A stretch of 64,000 nucleotides of DNA from Eucalyptus grandis (taxonomy: Eukaryota; Streptophyta; Magnoliopsida; Myrtales; Myrtaceae). The position numbers were made by a program, and so were the translations under genes. The notes beneath the pieces were generated by a model. It saw only the letters and a list, made by a program, of their open reading frames with translations. It was not told the origin of the DNA and did no database searches. Below are positions 22,474-35,726 of this stretch, piece after piece. The stretch lies in contig NC_052616.1 in assembly GCF_016545825.1 (NCBI RefSeq), positions 11,594,001 through 11,658,000 on the forward strand, in the 5' to 3' direction. Numbering within the stretch: position 1 is the first letter of the stretch; the number at the start of each line of letters is the position of its first letter.

Positions 22474-23756
22474 CTCCTTATGCTAATCAAAGGAAAAACT
22501 CTACATGATTAATACAGGTAAATATCAATGTCCAAGTAAGATCCACGTAGGTAAGTTCTAATGGATCCACGGTTACGTTTTATCATAGAAATACCTGGGG
22601 GATAATACATAGCTGTATAATGAACTGCACTGAACGATCCAACAAAGCTAATTGAATAGAGATTTTGTGGAGATACCAAGATAAATCAAGAGATCTAAGC
22701 CCAAAACCAAGAACAAAGATACCTTCAGTAGCTTTTTAATTTCAGAAAAATTAAAGCCTTAAAAGGATATATTTTCAATTACTCAGGCTCCATCCCTCAC
22801 TATCCAACAGCAAAACAATGAAATGCTAATTCCAGATAATACACTGGCCAGGAAAAAGAAAACCAAGAATTTTTGAAGAAATCCTTTAACTACCATAACA
22901 ATACGGGAAAAAGGATAACAGAGAGTGACGAGAATCTTAAAGATATTTACGGACTTTTCAACCCATTACGGTCGTCGAGTTCAACAATCATGCTTTAATT
23001 GTTGATCACGCTTTAACTCGAAACACCCAGCAGTCAACGATGCATCTATTCATGAAAGGAATCTTCTCTCGATGCTTTGAAACAGATTAAGCTAAATCAT
23101 CCCAATTTCCTCTCTTGATCCGTTGATTCTGGGAAAGCTCCACATGCGTTCAACAATCGGCAAGCCATCACCCAGTCAGTTCTCAAAGCCCCTAAAAATT
23201 CCTTCTAAAATTCGACGGTTAACATGGCCGTGCATCGGTCAATACAGACGAGAGAACGAAACCCAACTTCGAATTACATATAAAAGGGTCAAATTCCATT
23301 TGATTCACCGTTTCTTTCTCCGATTCAGAACCGAATGACAAAATCCAAAACAGAAGCAGGAGACAAGCTTTGGTTGAGAGTTCAGACACGCCCAACGACA
23401 TAATCGTTTGAGTGTCATCCACGGTAAGAAAGGTTCTAGAGTCTTACGTGTTGTATTATTAAAGATTCGTGATGGTATACCATTTATTTGCGTGTTATCT
23501 TAGGTTTTAAATTTATTACAAAGCAAAAGTTAATGGAAAACAACATAATATATATCTCATAGGCGACCTTCTTAGAAAAGTGTACATGACAAGTGACCAA
23601 TTTCTAGAGCAGCAAAAATAAATAAACACCCCAATAGAGGAAACATAAGATTGATATTCAAACAAAAATGTGAAGCTGAATAAAATGAAAATACTCGGAC
23701 AAAACTTTCAATTGAGAATAGGAAGAATTAAATAAGTCCTGCCAGAATTATATATA

Positions 23757-24413
23757 AAAAATCAAATAACCACAGTCCCATCAAATACATCTCTTAAACT
23801 ATGATGAATCTATCCTTGATACAGTAAAAACAAGTCTTTGCAAAGGATCAATACATTTTGACTATTACCCCAATTTCTCAGTTTCTCTTAAGGATAAAAA
23901 TATTCTTAAAGCCCTCACACTCTAAATCAAAACCCATAATTACAAAGTAGCAAATGGATCCATTCCTCTAACTCTTGTCTATAGAATCCATTACAAAGTT
24001 ATGGCCTCTGCCTTCGGATACTTGGCTAGTATTCTTCAAAGACAACTTCTCAAGACAAAGCCTATCAAACTAGTTTAACTCCTGGTGAGATTTCTTTGGT
24101 CCTTTGGACATTATACTACATCCCACAATTAGTCAAGGATACAAAATATTTTGGAAACACTTTGTACCAACCCAACATGATTTAAGGTTCCTATGCCTTA
24201 TGCATTTTTTCATAATATTCAAAATCTCATGGGTAATAGCCTGGGAGTTCGAACACAATACATCCTCCAACTTAGTACCTGTACTTGTCCGAAAATACAA
24301 GACAAAATGGTGGGACGGATTCAAACGCCTTGAACAAGGATCTAAGAGTGCGGTTTAAGACATGGTTAAATAACCAGAAAAATCAAATAACCACAGTCCC
24401 ATCAAATACATCT
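23757..24413. mobile_element. Possible nested insertion bounded by direct repeats (B1)
   Basis: The phrase 'aaatcaaataaccacagtcc' with the following 'catcaaatacatct' occurs at ~23757-23793 and again at ~24378-24413, bracketing ~600 bp absent from B2 and B3. A plus-strand frame at 24104-24358 reads SQGYKIFWKHFVPTQHD.. and SWVIAWEFEHNTS. It looks transposon-derived but I cannot assign it to a family. Confidence 0.4.
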
Positions 24414-25009
24414 TTTCTACAAGAAAAATCCATTGCAAGTGCAGCACTGGCTGCAATCTAGAGCAAGGAGGAAAAGGCCCAGCGTTGAGATCCCCAAAGG
24501 TTAAATTGACTTAAGAAAATGCCTGTTTTTCGTACAACCATTCCAACTTATGCTTAGATAATTGTAGTAAAATCACCAAAACATATCAATCTAATTAGCT
24601 AGATCATCAACACACATTTAGAATCCAAGGGAAACATTTAAAGTACAAGATCAATAGGGAAATTCGCATTAGCAGTTCATACATGGGGCATGACAGTTGT
24701 TAATGCTAACTCAATAATTTTGGGCATATTTTGAATTGAAATCCGATGGAATTATCATAAATTTTCGTCGGAAATCAGGATTAAAAGCGAAAGGACTAGC
24801 GTTGAGATCCCCAAGGGTCAAAACATGTAATTTCCCATGCTGTCATTCTGGGTAATTTGATTTTCTAGGTTTTGACGGAAGAAAATAGGATTGATGTCAC
24901 CAAAAATCTCAACACTTATGACAAATTTAAGCTAAACTAACTCTTTGTTTGTTTTTTTTTTTTTTTTATCATAGAAAACTCCAAAATTAATACAAAATCA
25001 AGGTGCAAA

Positions 25010-25164
25010 ATCGTATGTGATTTTTAATTGCTAGTGTCTTGGATCGAAGTAATTTCTCTTACCCAAGGTCATATCGTCGCTTCAGATTTTATTTGAGACG
25101 GTATTCATTTCATGATCTTATTTAATAAAATCAGGACACTTTAGACAGATCTTGATATGAGATT
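25010..25164. other. Trace of helicase upstream flank without a helicase gene
   Basis: The stretch from 'ggtgcaaaatcgtatgtgat' to 'gacactttagacagatct' parallels 35497-35600, which lies just before helicase copy 2. No helicase exon follows here. Unrelated sequence to ~26490 and then block B2 come next. Confidence 0.55.
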
Positions 25165-26489
25165 GACATTTTTCTATCAATTCTCTTCTAATTTAATAAT
25201 TAAAATCCACAAAATTATCCCATGATCCTAATAAGATGTGTGACATGACCGAGCTTCCAACTTCTAAATTCAATCTCAATTTTACGGTTGAATTCAATCT
25301 GGTGCGATTTCAGTGCGCCTAATCCACTGAGTAACTTTTAGGGAAATTTTCTTACATCCGACCCGAGGGTGATCGGTCCCCAAGTCTGACGCGGTAAAAT
25401 TCCTTAATTACTTCACTCAATAGACTAGTTCCCTCGTGAGTAGCCAACTCTGAGAGACGAACTACGTGCACAGATGAATTGCCCGACTCAATTGACTAAA
25501 AATAAAATTGAGAAAAATCGGGATGTCACATTTTTAGTTTCTAGAGTGTCACTGCAACTTTGTGATGATAACTAAAAATAGCAAATGAGCTTTTTACTTC
25601 CTAAAATTTTTTGTCAATCTAGATTAAAGTGCAATGAACGCTTTTCATAAAGAGACCGATTCTAGATTTTCAAAGTCGAAGAACAAGTAAAGGTCAAGCT
25701 GGAAGTACAAAATCTAAAGACAAAAACGGAAGATTGAAGGAGGATTGTGCCAGCCAAACAACATTCAGTTTTTTATGAAAATTTTATGTGATCTACATCT
25801 GGATGTGATGAACAAATTTCATGAAACATCGACTCCAAAATCGCATCACAAAAATTACAAAAATTCGACAAACTGCCGATGTACATAAAAAATAAAGCAA
25901 TAAGGAGAGCTTATCAGTTTTCTAGATTCTTATCTATATTTCGAAGCAAATTCCATCTAGTAAATGATGTTCGATTGAAGCTCATAATATATCAAATCAA
26001 GGCTTAAAACATGCTTTACAAATGTCAGGGACACACTTTCATTAGATATGGTCATATAATAGCTCATATCCTCGATCAAAGCTTTCTGGTCTAGAACGCA
26101 TACGAACTTTTCAGAACAATGAATAGTCAACACTCAAACGATCAAACATCAAATAATCGATTCGGGCCATTCTATCATCATCCCTAGCCATTTCTAACGG
26201 AAGTCCTAGTCCCAAAGCCTCATAAATGATCCTTGAATCGTTATGGACGGATCTTGCTCCATCGGACATATTTTAAGAGTTCTAAGGAACACCTACCTTT
26301 AGCATGATCAATCTCAAGCTCAATAGTGCTACTTCGCCACCAATGATCCACATGATGGGATCGAGAAAAGATCCTAAAATTTAAATAAATCGCACAAAAA
26401 CAAGATGTGAAAACAAGTTTGATTGAGCTTAAAATGAACAATAAAAAAAGATTAAGGAAATGGGATCCCTAATTACGGCTAAAAATTGG
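25165..26489. other. Unclassified sequence between B1 and B2, partly LTR-like
   Basis: No gene is visible. On the minus strand, from about 25532, the sequence starts TGTGACATCCCGATTTTT, a common beginning for plant gypsy LTRs. It continues with '..ttgagtcgggcaattcatc' and 'cgcgtcagacttggggaccg'-type text that looks like LTR sequence down to ~25220. No second LTR or coding domain was found, so a solo LTR or LTR fragment is possible. 25540-26490 shows nothing I can name. Confidence 0.3.
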
Positions 26490-28440
26490 GGTTGCCATGG
26501 ACCGGGCGGATCCATGGAAATAATGGGCAGTTCAAGATTCCAATTTTTCGGAATCGGTATTTAGTGGGTGATTCTCGATTATAGGGTGGGAACCACCCAT
26601 CTGAACCATGCTCACTCCTCGACAAAGGTACTACTCAGCCACGAGAGAACACACTTAATCACACAAGGACATCCAGCAGAAGAAAGAGCAATAGGCCATG
26701 AGCAAATTCAGATCCAAACTCGGCTGCATACTGTTGGATTCCGTCGAAACTTAGTCACTCGCGGCTGAACTCGGCCCCTCACGGTCACGAAGTCAGATAC
26801 TCACGCTAACATGCCCAGCTGCTCCTAGGGCTGAAGGTGAGAACTTTGAAGAATCAACATGTGAGTTCGGTATCCGCAAGGCAATGAATCCATGCATCAA
26901 GACCGGTCCTTGCCTTTGGTTTTTTGAAGGTAAATATATGAACTTTTGCTTCCAATCTTTTTGATTAATTTAAGTGCATAAGCCTACTAACCACTTATTG
27001 ATTTGATCAGAATGTTCATTCGCTAAACACGTTTGCAACCCAAATCGTAAACTCGGAAGGGTTCATTGTTAAACGCGATTCATTTTTTTTTTTTTTTTTT
27101 TAGCATATTCAAGTTAGAATTCTTGGTGTTTCATTTTCATTCATCTTTTTCTTGTGAGTATACTTTGAATAGTTGTTATAGCTCCATTGTATTACTCTTG
27201 ATTGGCTTAATCATAAGTTTTCAATTTAAGTTACGGTCATTAGGGTTTGAGAAGCTAAGTACCACTTCCCCTTAGGGACATTTCTTAAAATGAGCATAAC
27301 AAAATTTCTGGAATAGAAATCAATTTCGAGCCAAAATCGATTTCTCAATTTCTATTCCACGGACGAGTTTCTAAGAAAAACGCGTTTGATGACAATTCAT
27401 AATTTCTAATTCTAGAGTAAAAGGCGGGCAAGCAAAGTTTTCGACACTAGAAAAGGAATACAGAGGCATGCATTGATATGTTAGGGAAGAGTAAAATCAC
27501 GAATGGGAAACATTTCTATTAGTTAGGAAGTACACATGAGATTGAATCAGGGAAAAATGAATTTTAGAGTCACACTTGCACACGAGCTACTTGGATATGA
27601 TCAAATCTTTAACTTCTCAGGAAGTGTGGCTAGAGTGTTTCCAAACATTTGCTCTTAAGATATTTTGTTGCCACGTTATATTTGAGTTAGTGATGGCTAG
27701 CTCAATGGAAATGTAAAAAAAAGTCCACATTTAAGCTATTCACATTGTGGACAGGGATAGCAGTTGCCGTGTATATAGAATTGAATTCACAAGTTGTCAG
27801 CAAAAAAATTAAATCAACAAGTCTCTAGTGCTTGTGGGTATGACTTGAAGGAGTCTTGCAAAGGCAAAGGACTTCTGTTCTTGCCATACATAAGAAAGAA
27901 AACGAGTGGGATCAAGAAGTGGTTAGAAAAATGGAAAAATCAAATCAAATAGAAAAACCTCTGTTGAAGGACCCATCCTTATTTATAAATCTCGCACATA
28001 TTAAATCAACGTTCTTATCAAGTTTCACGTTAATTTTCACAAAACTACGTACTTCTAATCCAACGCATTCTTGTTCAATGCGGATATATATGGGCTTTGA
28101 CCTTTTCGTGAGCACTAGAATAACTCATTCTTTTACATCTTGGATTTATTACCTGTAAGATAAAAAGGGAATCTGCACGTCTATGCGGGCATGTGCATGT
28201 GCTTGTTATCTACTTTTATATGCCTAGTCACCGGCTGACGAGAGAAACAGATGTTATCTTAGTTGAATATTCGTGCAGAAACCAAATTCTTTCATCCGGA
28301 CCTAACCCTTCTCGGCTTTGGAAATATTTTGCCAGCGAAAAAGAAGAATGACTAATGTTAGAGTGTTTTGTTAACTTTATAGACTTAAACAATGCCAGTT
28401 CAAAGGACACATTCCTTTTGCCTATCGCCGAGCTACAGAT

Positions 28441-28690
28441 AGAATGGATATTCCAGCAGCAATCAATACAAGAATGGATCAAATGGTGGCGAGGAACGAT
28501 GGCCTTTATAATTCAGGGAATATTCCGATACAAAGTTATACATTTTAGGTTCAAAGAAAGGGCGCAACGTTCATGACTTTCCTTCCTAGGGACTTTGCTC
28601 CACTATATCATCCAATGTTATGTGGACGATTTGGCGGTCAAGACTAAAGACGGCGATCACCTAAATGATCTCTAGCAAAAGATTTCGAAA
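28441..28690 (+). pseudogene. Ty3/gypsy reverse transcriptase fragment (B2)
   Basis: Same fragment as in B1 and B3. It has the MDIPAAINTRMD start, an AGAT-like stretch and CYVDDLAVKTKDGDHLNDL followed by a stop, in several frames. Extra one-base losses relative to B3 make it the most broken copy. Confidence 0.7.
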
Positions 28691-29547
28691 CTTGTGGACC
28701 AATGCCGTCTCGACAATTAATTATGTGAGTTCCATGTTGGATGAATTAATTATTAGATCATACAACATTTTTTTCACCGCACCAGCAAAGACAATTTTTG
28801 CGGAAACTGTATTTTTGACTTTTGAGGCAATAGAGAATACGTAATTATATAATTGCATACTTGAAGTTCGTCTATACATTTCTTTTATGACATACTCAGG
28901 TATTATTATGCTTTTCTTTGGGGAAGATTGAAGGATATGTAATCTCCAGTAGGTGTGTATCATCAAAGATCTCAAGTGCACAAATTTATAAAAGCAGATG
29001 TGGGATGAATCAATCTACGAATTAAGGGACTTCTTCACGAATTTTACTCTCCTAGCTTTTCTCTTCAGTATTTTTTTTTTCTCGCTTGTGCATGCCCATT
29101 CTCTTCCTCATCTTTACCTGACCTATTCACCAGCATCATACTCATTGCAACCTAAATGACTGGCAAATATGAAAATGATCTGACACATAAGAATTATATA
29201 GAATCATATATATAAAAAGAAATGGATGAAAGATATTTCCAATCGTATGACAGCCCCATATACTTTAAACCTACGAGTTTAAAAGCTGTGAGCATTGTAA
29301 AAGAAACTCCAAACATATTCAATGCTGATCCAAGACACTTCTATATATCTTTATTTCTTATTCTCTGACGACCAGGAAACAAGAAAACACTATTATCAAT
29401 CTTGAAGTTCAAGAACCATATCCAGAAACAATTATTCTCCCAACTACATAAGTATACCATTCTTACCCCACTATGCTTCTCTTAACCTTCGGATGCCCAT
29501 AAAAGCAAACGTATACTCTGATTTTAGAGGAGAAGATCGTTACGCCA

Positions 29548-29787
29548 TTAAATAATGAATTCTATGAAGAGCGCAGCATGCTCCTCTTCAGCCCGGGTGA
29601 TCTCTTCGAATTTGCTGCACTCTGGCTCGCGTCGCTGCAATGCGGGCTTCCGCGCGATTGATATTCACGGCCCGCCTAACACGCATTAACAAGGCATTCA
29701 CTGTAAGGTCGAGCTCCCATCTGAGACGCCTTAACCTCCTCTCCACTTCATCAGCTCGTCTAAAACAACTTGGTCAGTCCTTGGCAT
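29548..29787 (-). pseudogene. Relic of small coiled-coil-like ORF (B2)
   Basis: The minus strand starts MPRTDQVVLDEL like the intact B3 ORF. A one-base loss then turns LREVERR into LMKWRGG followed by a stop. The rest of the homologous sequence (NINRAEARIAATRARVQ) is present in another frame, with a second indel near 29590. A TATA-like box upstream is still present (near 29905-29915). Confidence 0.65.
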
Positions 29788-30654
29788 TTTCTCTCCCCTC
29801 TCAGTCTCTCTAGTTCTTTGTTTTCCTGATTCAAGATAAGAAGGCAGAAGCAAGAATCAGTTTGAGATGGTTAACAGGAACTTTCCCCTCAGACTTCAAG
29901 AATGGACCTTATTTATACTCGCGGTCACTTGAATGATTACGCGAAACTTCAAAACCAATAAAAGAAGAAAACATTATTCCGCTAGAAATATTACGTAATA
30001 TTTGTTGCATAGTTGACCGACTACATATGATAGCCAACTAGAAAAAGAAAACATTATTCCACTCGACGTGAATGGACCTTCGCTGTGATGAGCACTACAA
30101 TTAGATGGACATAAGTCCTGTAGGAGACGCTTAATGGGGAAGAAGCGCGTCCCATGTTCGAAGAATGTCTCCACTTACCATTTTCAGACTGCTGTAATTT
30201 TGGCGGGCCTTCTTATTCCGGAGTAGATGTTGAAAATTAAGAGAGAAACCGACCAACAAGTCCCATCTTTTATGCTGGATTGGGGTTTCTGAAATTCATG
30301 TGATTGAGGAGCAATGTTCTGGGAAGTTGATAAAACCCTCAGAAATTATATTCATTTGTCTTTTTTCTAGAGATTTTCTCGACTACCTTCTTGTTCACTT
30401 TGGACCTTGATGTCCCAATTTTAAAGCTGAAATTTGGTCAACTGGAAGTTGAAAGTTATATCCATTTGCTTTTCTGAGATCTTGTTTGATTTTTGCCGAC
30501 TATGGTTCATGTCGTCATGTTCGCTTTGGACCTTCAAAAGGATAAATCTTTAGGTTACACGTCAAGTATGCTATTAAGGTCAGGATGTGGTTAGAAAAAA
30601 TCAAATCAAATCAAATCAAATCAAAAAAATCCACGTTGAAGAACCCATCCCTAT

Positions 30655-30820
30655 ATATATATCTTGCATTTATTAAATCAACTCTCTTAATAAGTTTCCG
30701 CGTGAAAGTTCATCCCCATCTATACACCTTGCATTTATCAAATCAACTCTCTTACTAAGTTTCCATGTGAAAGTTCATCCCCATTTATACACCTTGCATT
30801 TATTAATTCAACTCTCTCAC
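30655..30820. repeat. Tandem repeats with TATA-like core (B2)
   Basis: Imperfect ~60-65 bp units with 'gttcatccccatttatacac' and 'cttgcatttat(t/c)aaatcaac', as in B1 and B3. Confidence 0.7.
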
Positions 30821-31336
30821 TATGTCCTCATGTTAACTTTGACAACACTATCAGGGACAAACGTTTCAAATATGATCAGGGGCATCTTCTCCCCGGTTGC
30901 TTTTCGGGTTGAGGGTTGCTTAAATAAGGAGCATCGAACGTTCATCGAGAGCCCCGCGTAGCTCAATGTAGAAAGTGTGATGCCAGATCTTTTCCATATC
31001 ATCCCAATTGCTGGCAATTCCACTCTCCATAGGGTACTTCAAAGTAAGCATGCCCCTTTTCGATTGGGCCTCATCTCCAACATAAGCAACCCTGTGGCCC
31101 ATACTAACCATGTCAACGGGGTGCCTCGATCGACAAACCATATTGGGGAAGACAACCCTTGGAGCATCATCTCCAGCAAAACCACCTTGTCAAATTCAGG
31201 TTTTTATGTCAGCACAAATACCACCATGCACTCCAGGAAAGCCCATAGCAATGGACCGGTGCATCAATATTCTCACCTTAATCATGCCAAATCCATTATC
31301 AACACCAAGAGGCTGAATGTCTTCGGCATCTGCCAT
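30820..31336 (-). pseudogene. Truncated actin gene 5' part, intron retained (B2)
   Basis: Exon 1 reads MADAEDIQPLGVDN..GMIK (31336-31277), and a 91-nt intron (31276-31186) follows. Exon 2 has one base fewer than the other copies at its start, which shifts the frame. The actin frame is then recognisable as [24 protein letters not shown] text and [19 protein letters not shown]. The stop after MLLI seen in B1 is shared. The similarity ends soon after IIFETF. Confidence 0.85.
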
Positions 31337-32532
31337 CTCCTTATGCTAATCAAAGGAAAAACTCTACATGATTAATACAGGTAAATATCAATGTCCAAGT
31401 AAGATCACGTAGGTAAGTTCTAATGGATCCACGATTAAGTTTTATCATAGAAATATCTTGGGATAATACATAGCTGTATAATGAATTGCACTGAATGATC
31501 CAACAAAGCTAATTGAATAGAGGTTTTGTGGAGATACCAAGATAAATCAAGAGATCTAAGCCCAAAACCAAGAACAAAGATACCTTTAGTAGCTTTTTAA
31601 TTTCAGAAAAATTAAAGCCTTAAGGATATATTTACGCAAGCTCTATCCCTCACTGTCCAATAGAAAAACAATGAAATGCTAAATCCAAATAACACACTGG
31701 CAGGAAAAAAATCAAGAATTTTGAAGAAATCCTTTAACTACCATAATAGTACAGGAAAAAGGATAATAGAGTGACAGGAATCTTAAAGATATTCTTGAAT
31801 TATGGTTGTCGAGTTCAACAATCATGCTTTAATTGTTGATCACGCCTTAATTCGAAACACCACAGCAGCTCGCACACCAACTATGCATCTGTTCATGAAA
31901 GGAATCTCCTCTCAATGCCTTGAAACAAATTAAGCTAAATCATCCCAATTTCCACTCTTGGTCACGCACAATCCGTTGATTCTGGGAAAGCTCCACGTGC
32001 GTTCAACAATCGGCAAGCCTTCACCCAGTTCGATTAGGTAAAATTCAATGGCGAACTGCCTAAATCAGCTCCCTAAGCCTCCAAAATTCGACTGTTAACA
32101 TGGGCGCATTGGTCAAAACAGACGAAAGGAACGGAATCAACTTCAAATTACATAATAAAAAAAATGGTCTTTGATCCGTTCAATTTTACCATTTCATTCT
32201 CCGATTCAGAATTGAGTGACAAAATCCAAAACGAAGCAGAGAGACAAGCTTTAGTTCAGAGTTCAGACCACGCCCAGCTGACATAATCATTTTAGTGTCA
32301 TCCACGGTAAGAAAGGTTCTAGAGTCTTACGTGTTATATTATTTAAGATTTGTGACAATATACTATTTATTCGTGTGTTATCTTAGGTTTTCAATTTATT
32401 GCAAAGCGAAAGTTAATGGAAAAATATATAGTATATATTTTATAGGCGGCCTTCTTAGAAAAGTGTACATGTCCAATGACCAATTTCTAGAGCAGCAAAA
32501 ATAAAGACTCAACCCAATAGAGGAAACCCAAC

Positions 32533-34630
32533 ATTGATATTCAAACAAAAATGTGAAGCTGAATAAAAGGAAAATAGTCAAAACGAAACTTTCACTGAGA
32601 ATAGGAAGAATTAAATAAGTCCGCTAGAATTGTATTAATATATATTTGGGATAAGTACATTGAAAATTTTAAACTTGTCAAGAAAGTACAATTACATTTA
32701 AAACTTTTAAAAAGTGTAATTAAGTCTTAACACTTATCAAGAATGTACAATCAAGTTGTAAAACTTTCCAAAAGTGTAATCAAGTTCTAAAATCATTCAC
32801 AAAAATGCAACTTGAGTCATAAAATTTTCAAAAAGTGTAGTTAACGAAAGGATTCGATTCAACTAATTTGACAGGTTTTATAAGTCGATTGTATTTTTGA
32901 AAGTTTTATTCTTGATTGCACTTTCGCATTAAGTTTTACGATTTTTTGCACTTTTTGAAAATTTTATGACTTGATTATACTTTCACGATAAGTTTTAGGA
33001 GCCCCAATATCTTTATTTCTACATATTTTTATATTCATTTCATATTGTGAGACAAAATTAACAATATTTAAATAATAAAGGAAATAACTTTGGAGTTTTT
33101 ATAGTACATTTTCAAGTGGTTAAAGACTTAAGAAAAGGTTTTATTTTTCGTACAACCATCCCAAGCGATGATTAGATAATTGTAATAAAATCACCAAACA
33201 TATCAATCAACTCAGACTATAGAAAACATAAGATTGATATTCAAACAAAAATATGAAGCTGCATAAAAGGCAAATACTCAGACAAAACTTTCAAGAGAAT
33301 AGTAAGAATTAAATAATTCTCACGGGGATTGTATTAAAACATATTTGGGATAAGTATGTTGAAAATTTTTAAACTTGTCCAAAAGTGCAATTACATTTTA
33401 AAATTTTCAAAAAGTGCAATCAAGTCTTAAAATTTATCATTAATGTATACTCAAGTTGTAAAATTTTTCAAAAAGTGTAATCAAGTTTTAAAATTTGTCA
33501 CAAAAATACAATATAGTCATAAAATTTTCAAAAAGTACATCAAACGAAAGAATTCGATTTGACCAATTTGACAAGCTTCATAATTTGATTGCACTTTTCA
33601 AAAATTTTAGGCTTCGATTGCATTTTCACGGTAAGTTTTAAGACTTAATTGCATTTCTTGTTATGACTCAATTGTATTTTCACGATGAGTTTTAGGACCC
33701 CAATACACTTATTTCTACATATTTTCATAATCATTTCATATTGCGAGACAAAATTAACGATATTTAAATAATGAAAGAAATAACTTTGGAGTTTTTTTAG
33801 TACATTTTCAAGTGGTTAAATTGACTTAAGAAAAGGTTTTTTTTCATACAACCATTTCGAATGATGCTTAGATAACTGTAATAAAATGATAAAAGCATAT
33901 CAATAAACTGAGAATATAGGAAACAAAAGATTGACATTCAAACAAAAATGTGAAGCTGAATAGAAGGAAAATACTCAAACAAAACTTTCGATAGAGAATA
34001 GTAAGAATTAAATAATTCCTGTTGTGATTATATTAATACATATTTGTGATAAGTATATTGAAAATTTTTAAACTTATCAAGAAAGTGCAATTATATTTTA
34101 AAATTTTCAAAAAATGCAATCAAGTTTTAAAACTTGTCACGAATGTATAATCAAATCATAAAACTTTAAAAAAAGTATAATCAAATTCTAAAATTGGTCA
34201 TGAAAATGCAATTGAGTCATAAAATTTTCAAAAGTACAGTTAACGAAAGGACTCGATTCGATCAATTTGACAAGCTTATAACTCGATTGCACTTTTTGAA
34301 AATTTTATGTTTTGACCGCACTTTGCGATAAGTCTTACGACTTAATTGCACTTCTTGAAAGTTTTATGACTCGATTGCACTTTCGGAATAAGTTTTAAGA
34401 CCCCCATTACACTTATTTCGTCATATTTTCATACTTATTTCATTTAGTGAGACAATATTAATGAAATTTAAATAATGAAAGAAATAACTTTTGATTTTTT
34501 TATAGTACATTTTCAAGTGGTTAAATTGACCTAAGAAAATGTTTTTTTTTTGTACAACCATTCCAACTGATGCTTAAGTAATTGTAATAAAATCACCAAA
34601 ACATATCGATCTAATTAGCTAAATCATTAA
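32533..34630. repeat. Three ~700-bp tandem units with internal inverted motifs (B2)
   Basis: The landmark 'attga(t/c)attcaaacaaaaa' recurs at 32533, 33233 and 33930, giving periods of about 700 and 697 bp. Within each unit several copies of a 'aaaattttcaaaaagtgcaat' motif are followed by several copies of its reverse complement, 'attgcactttttgaaaattt'. The middle of each unit could therefore fold back on itself. Outer ends of the foldback part (ggataagtat../..atacacttattt) are also roughly inverted, as in a foldback or MITE-type element. There is no coding capacity. Confidence 0.75.
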
Positions 34631-35039
34631 CACGCATTTAGAATCCAAGGAAACATTTAAAGTACAAGATCAATAGTGAAATTCACTTTAGCAATTCATA
34701 CATGGGGCACGCCTATTATTAATGCTAACTCAACAAATTTTGGGCATATTTTGCATTGAAATTTGATGAAATTATCATAATTTTGGTTGGAAATTAGGAT
34801 TATAAGTGAAAGGCCCAGCGATGAGATCTCGAAGGTCAAAAACATGTAATTTCCCATGCTGTCATTTTGCATAATTTGATTTTCAAGATCTTGACCGAAA
34901 AAAATAGGATTAATATCATGAAAAATCTTAAAATCATACGTATGTGACAAATTTAAACTATTTTTTTTTTTTACTATAGAAAACCTCACAATTAATACAC
35001 ATGTGACAATTTTACACTATACTAATTTCTTTTAAATTC

Positions 35040-35726
35040 TATAGTCAAATTACCAAATTAGACAAGACATGGCAGTTAACGAGTTAGCGATTTAGGGTTT
35101 TACCCTATGTTTGTCATATATACAATATTTTGTACTTTTTACAGTATTGATACAATTTAGTAAATATTAACGGATGGTAAATTTGTCATAGATGCATTGA
35201 ATAAGAGTTTTTTATGCTAAAAATTAGTTTAATAGTCAAAAATTATATTGGGGCTTTTTATGGTATTAATAAAGAAAAAAATTAATTTTTAGAGATTCCA
35301 ATCACACATAACACGATGGAATGAAATTACAAATTTTCTAATATGGTAACAAGTGTCTAGTTTATTTTTTGAATAAAGTCATTCTGGAAAAAAATTGCAA
35401 TACCCATAGTTTAACTGTTTTGGAGTGACTTGATTTTTTTTATTCTAGCTTTTCTCGGTCAAAGATATTTTCAAAATTTAGAAAATCCAAAATCAAGGTG
35501 CAAAATCGTATGCGATTTTTAAATGCAAATGTTATTTGAGACAATGTTCATTTCATGATCTTATTTGTTAAAATCAAGGATACTTTAGACTGATCGTGTC
35601 CTAATTTGACAGAAAGTCCATTTGGCCCTGTTTGAGACGAGCGCTTCCACACTCCCGCTCACTCATCAATTCCAGAGAGAGACGAGACTGCTCTCTTGCC
35701 CTTTCCTCATCTCTTTGGATTCGGTA
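35040..35726 (+). other. Upstream flank of helicase copy 2, promoter damaged
   Basis: Up to about 35610 the sequence resembles the window start (1-600). Between 'aaagtccatt' (35610) and 'gagagagacgag' (35675) the segment carrying the TATA box in copies 1 and 3 is missing or replaced by 'tggccctgtttgagacgagc'. Copy 2 thus lacks the TATATATATAA box. Confidence 0.65.

Larger units (their letters stand above)
18000..25164. repeat. Duplicated block B1
   Basis: This block is collinear with 26490-35000 (B2) and, from about 18930 on, with 56560-64000 (B3). Beginning at 'ggatccatggaaataat' (18016) it matches B2 at 26509. Shared landmarks in order: gypsy RT fragment, small minus-strand ORF, TATA-like tandem repeats, truncated actin and AT-rich tail. 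B1 has diverged most and lacks the 700-bp tandem array. It ends in sequence (25010-25164) resembling the helicase upstream flank at 35500-35610. Confidence 0.75.
26490..35000. repeat. Duplicated block B2
   Basis: This is the second copy of block B, closest by eye to B3. It carries the gypsy RT fragment, small-ORF relic, TATA-like repeats, truncated actin and a three-unit ~700-bp array. At 27292-27420 it has the 'cataacaaaatttctggaat' segment shared with the start of B3 (56564) but absent from B1. It leads into the helicase copy 2 flank. Confidence 0.8.

Noticed and set aside
23275..23290. TATA-like 'catataaaaggg' on the plus strand in B1
   Set aside because: No plausible gene follows, and the site is not kept as a TATA word in B2 or B3.
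28721..28981. 86-aa minus-strand frame in B2
   Set aside because: Homologous sequence in B1 and B3 does not keep the frame, and no domain is visible.
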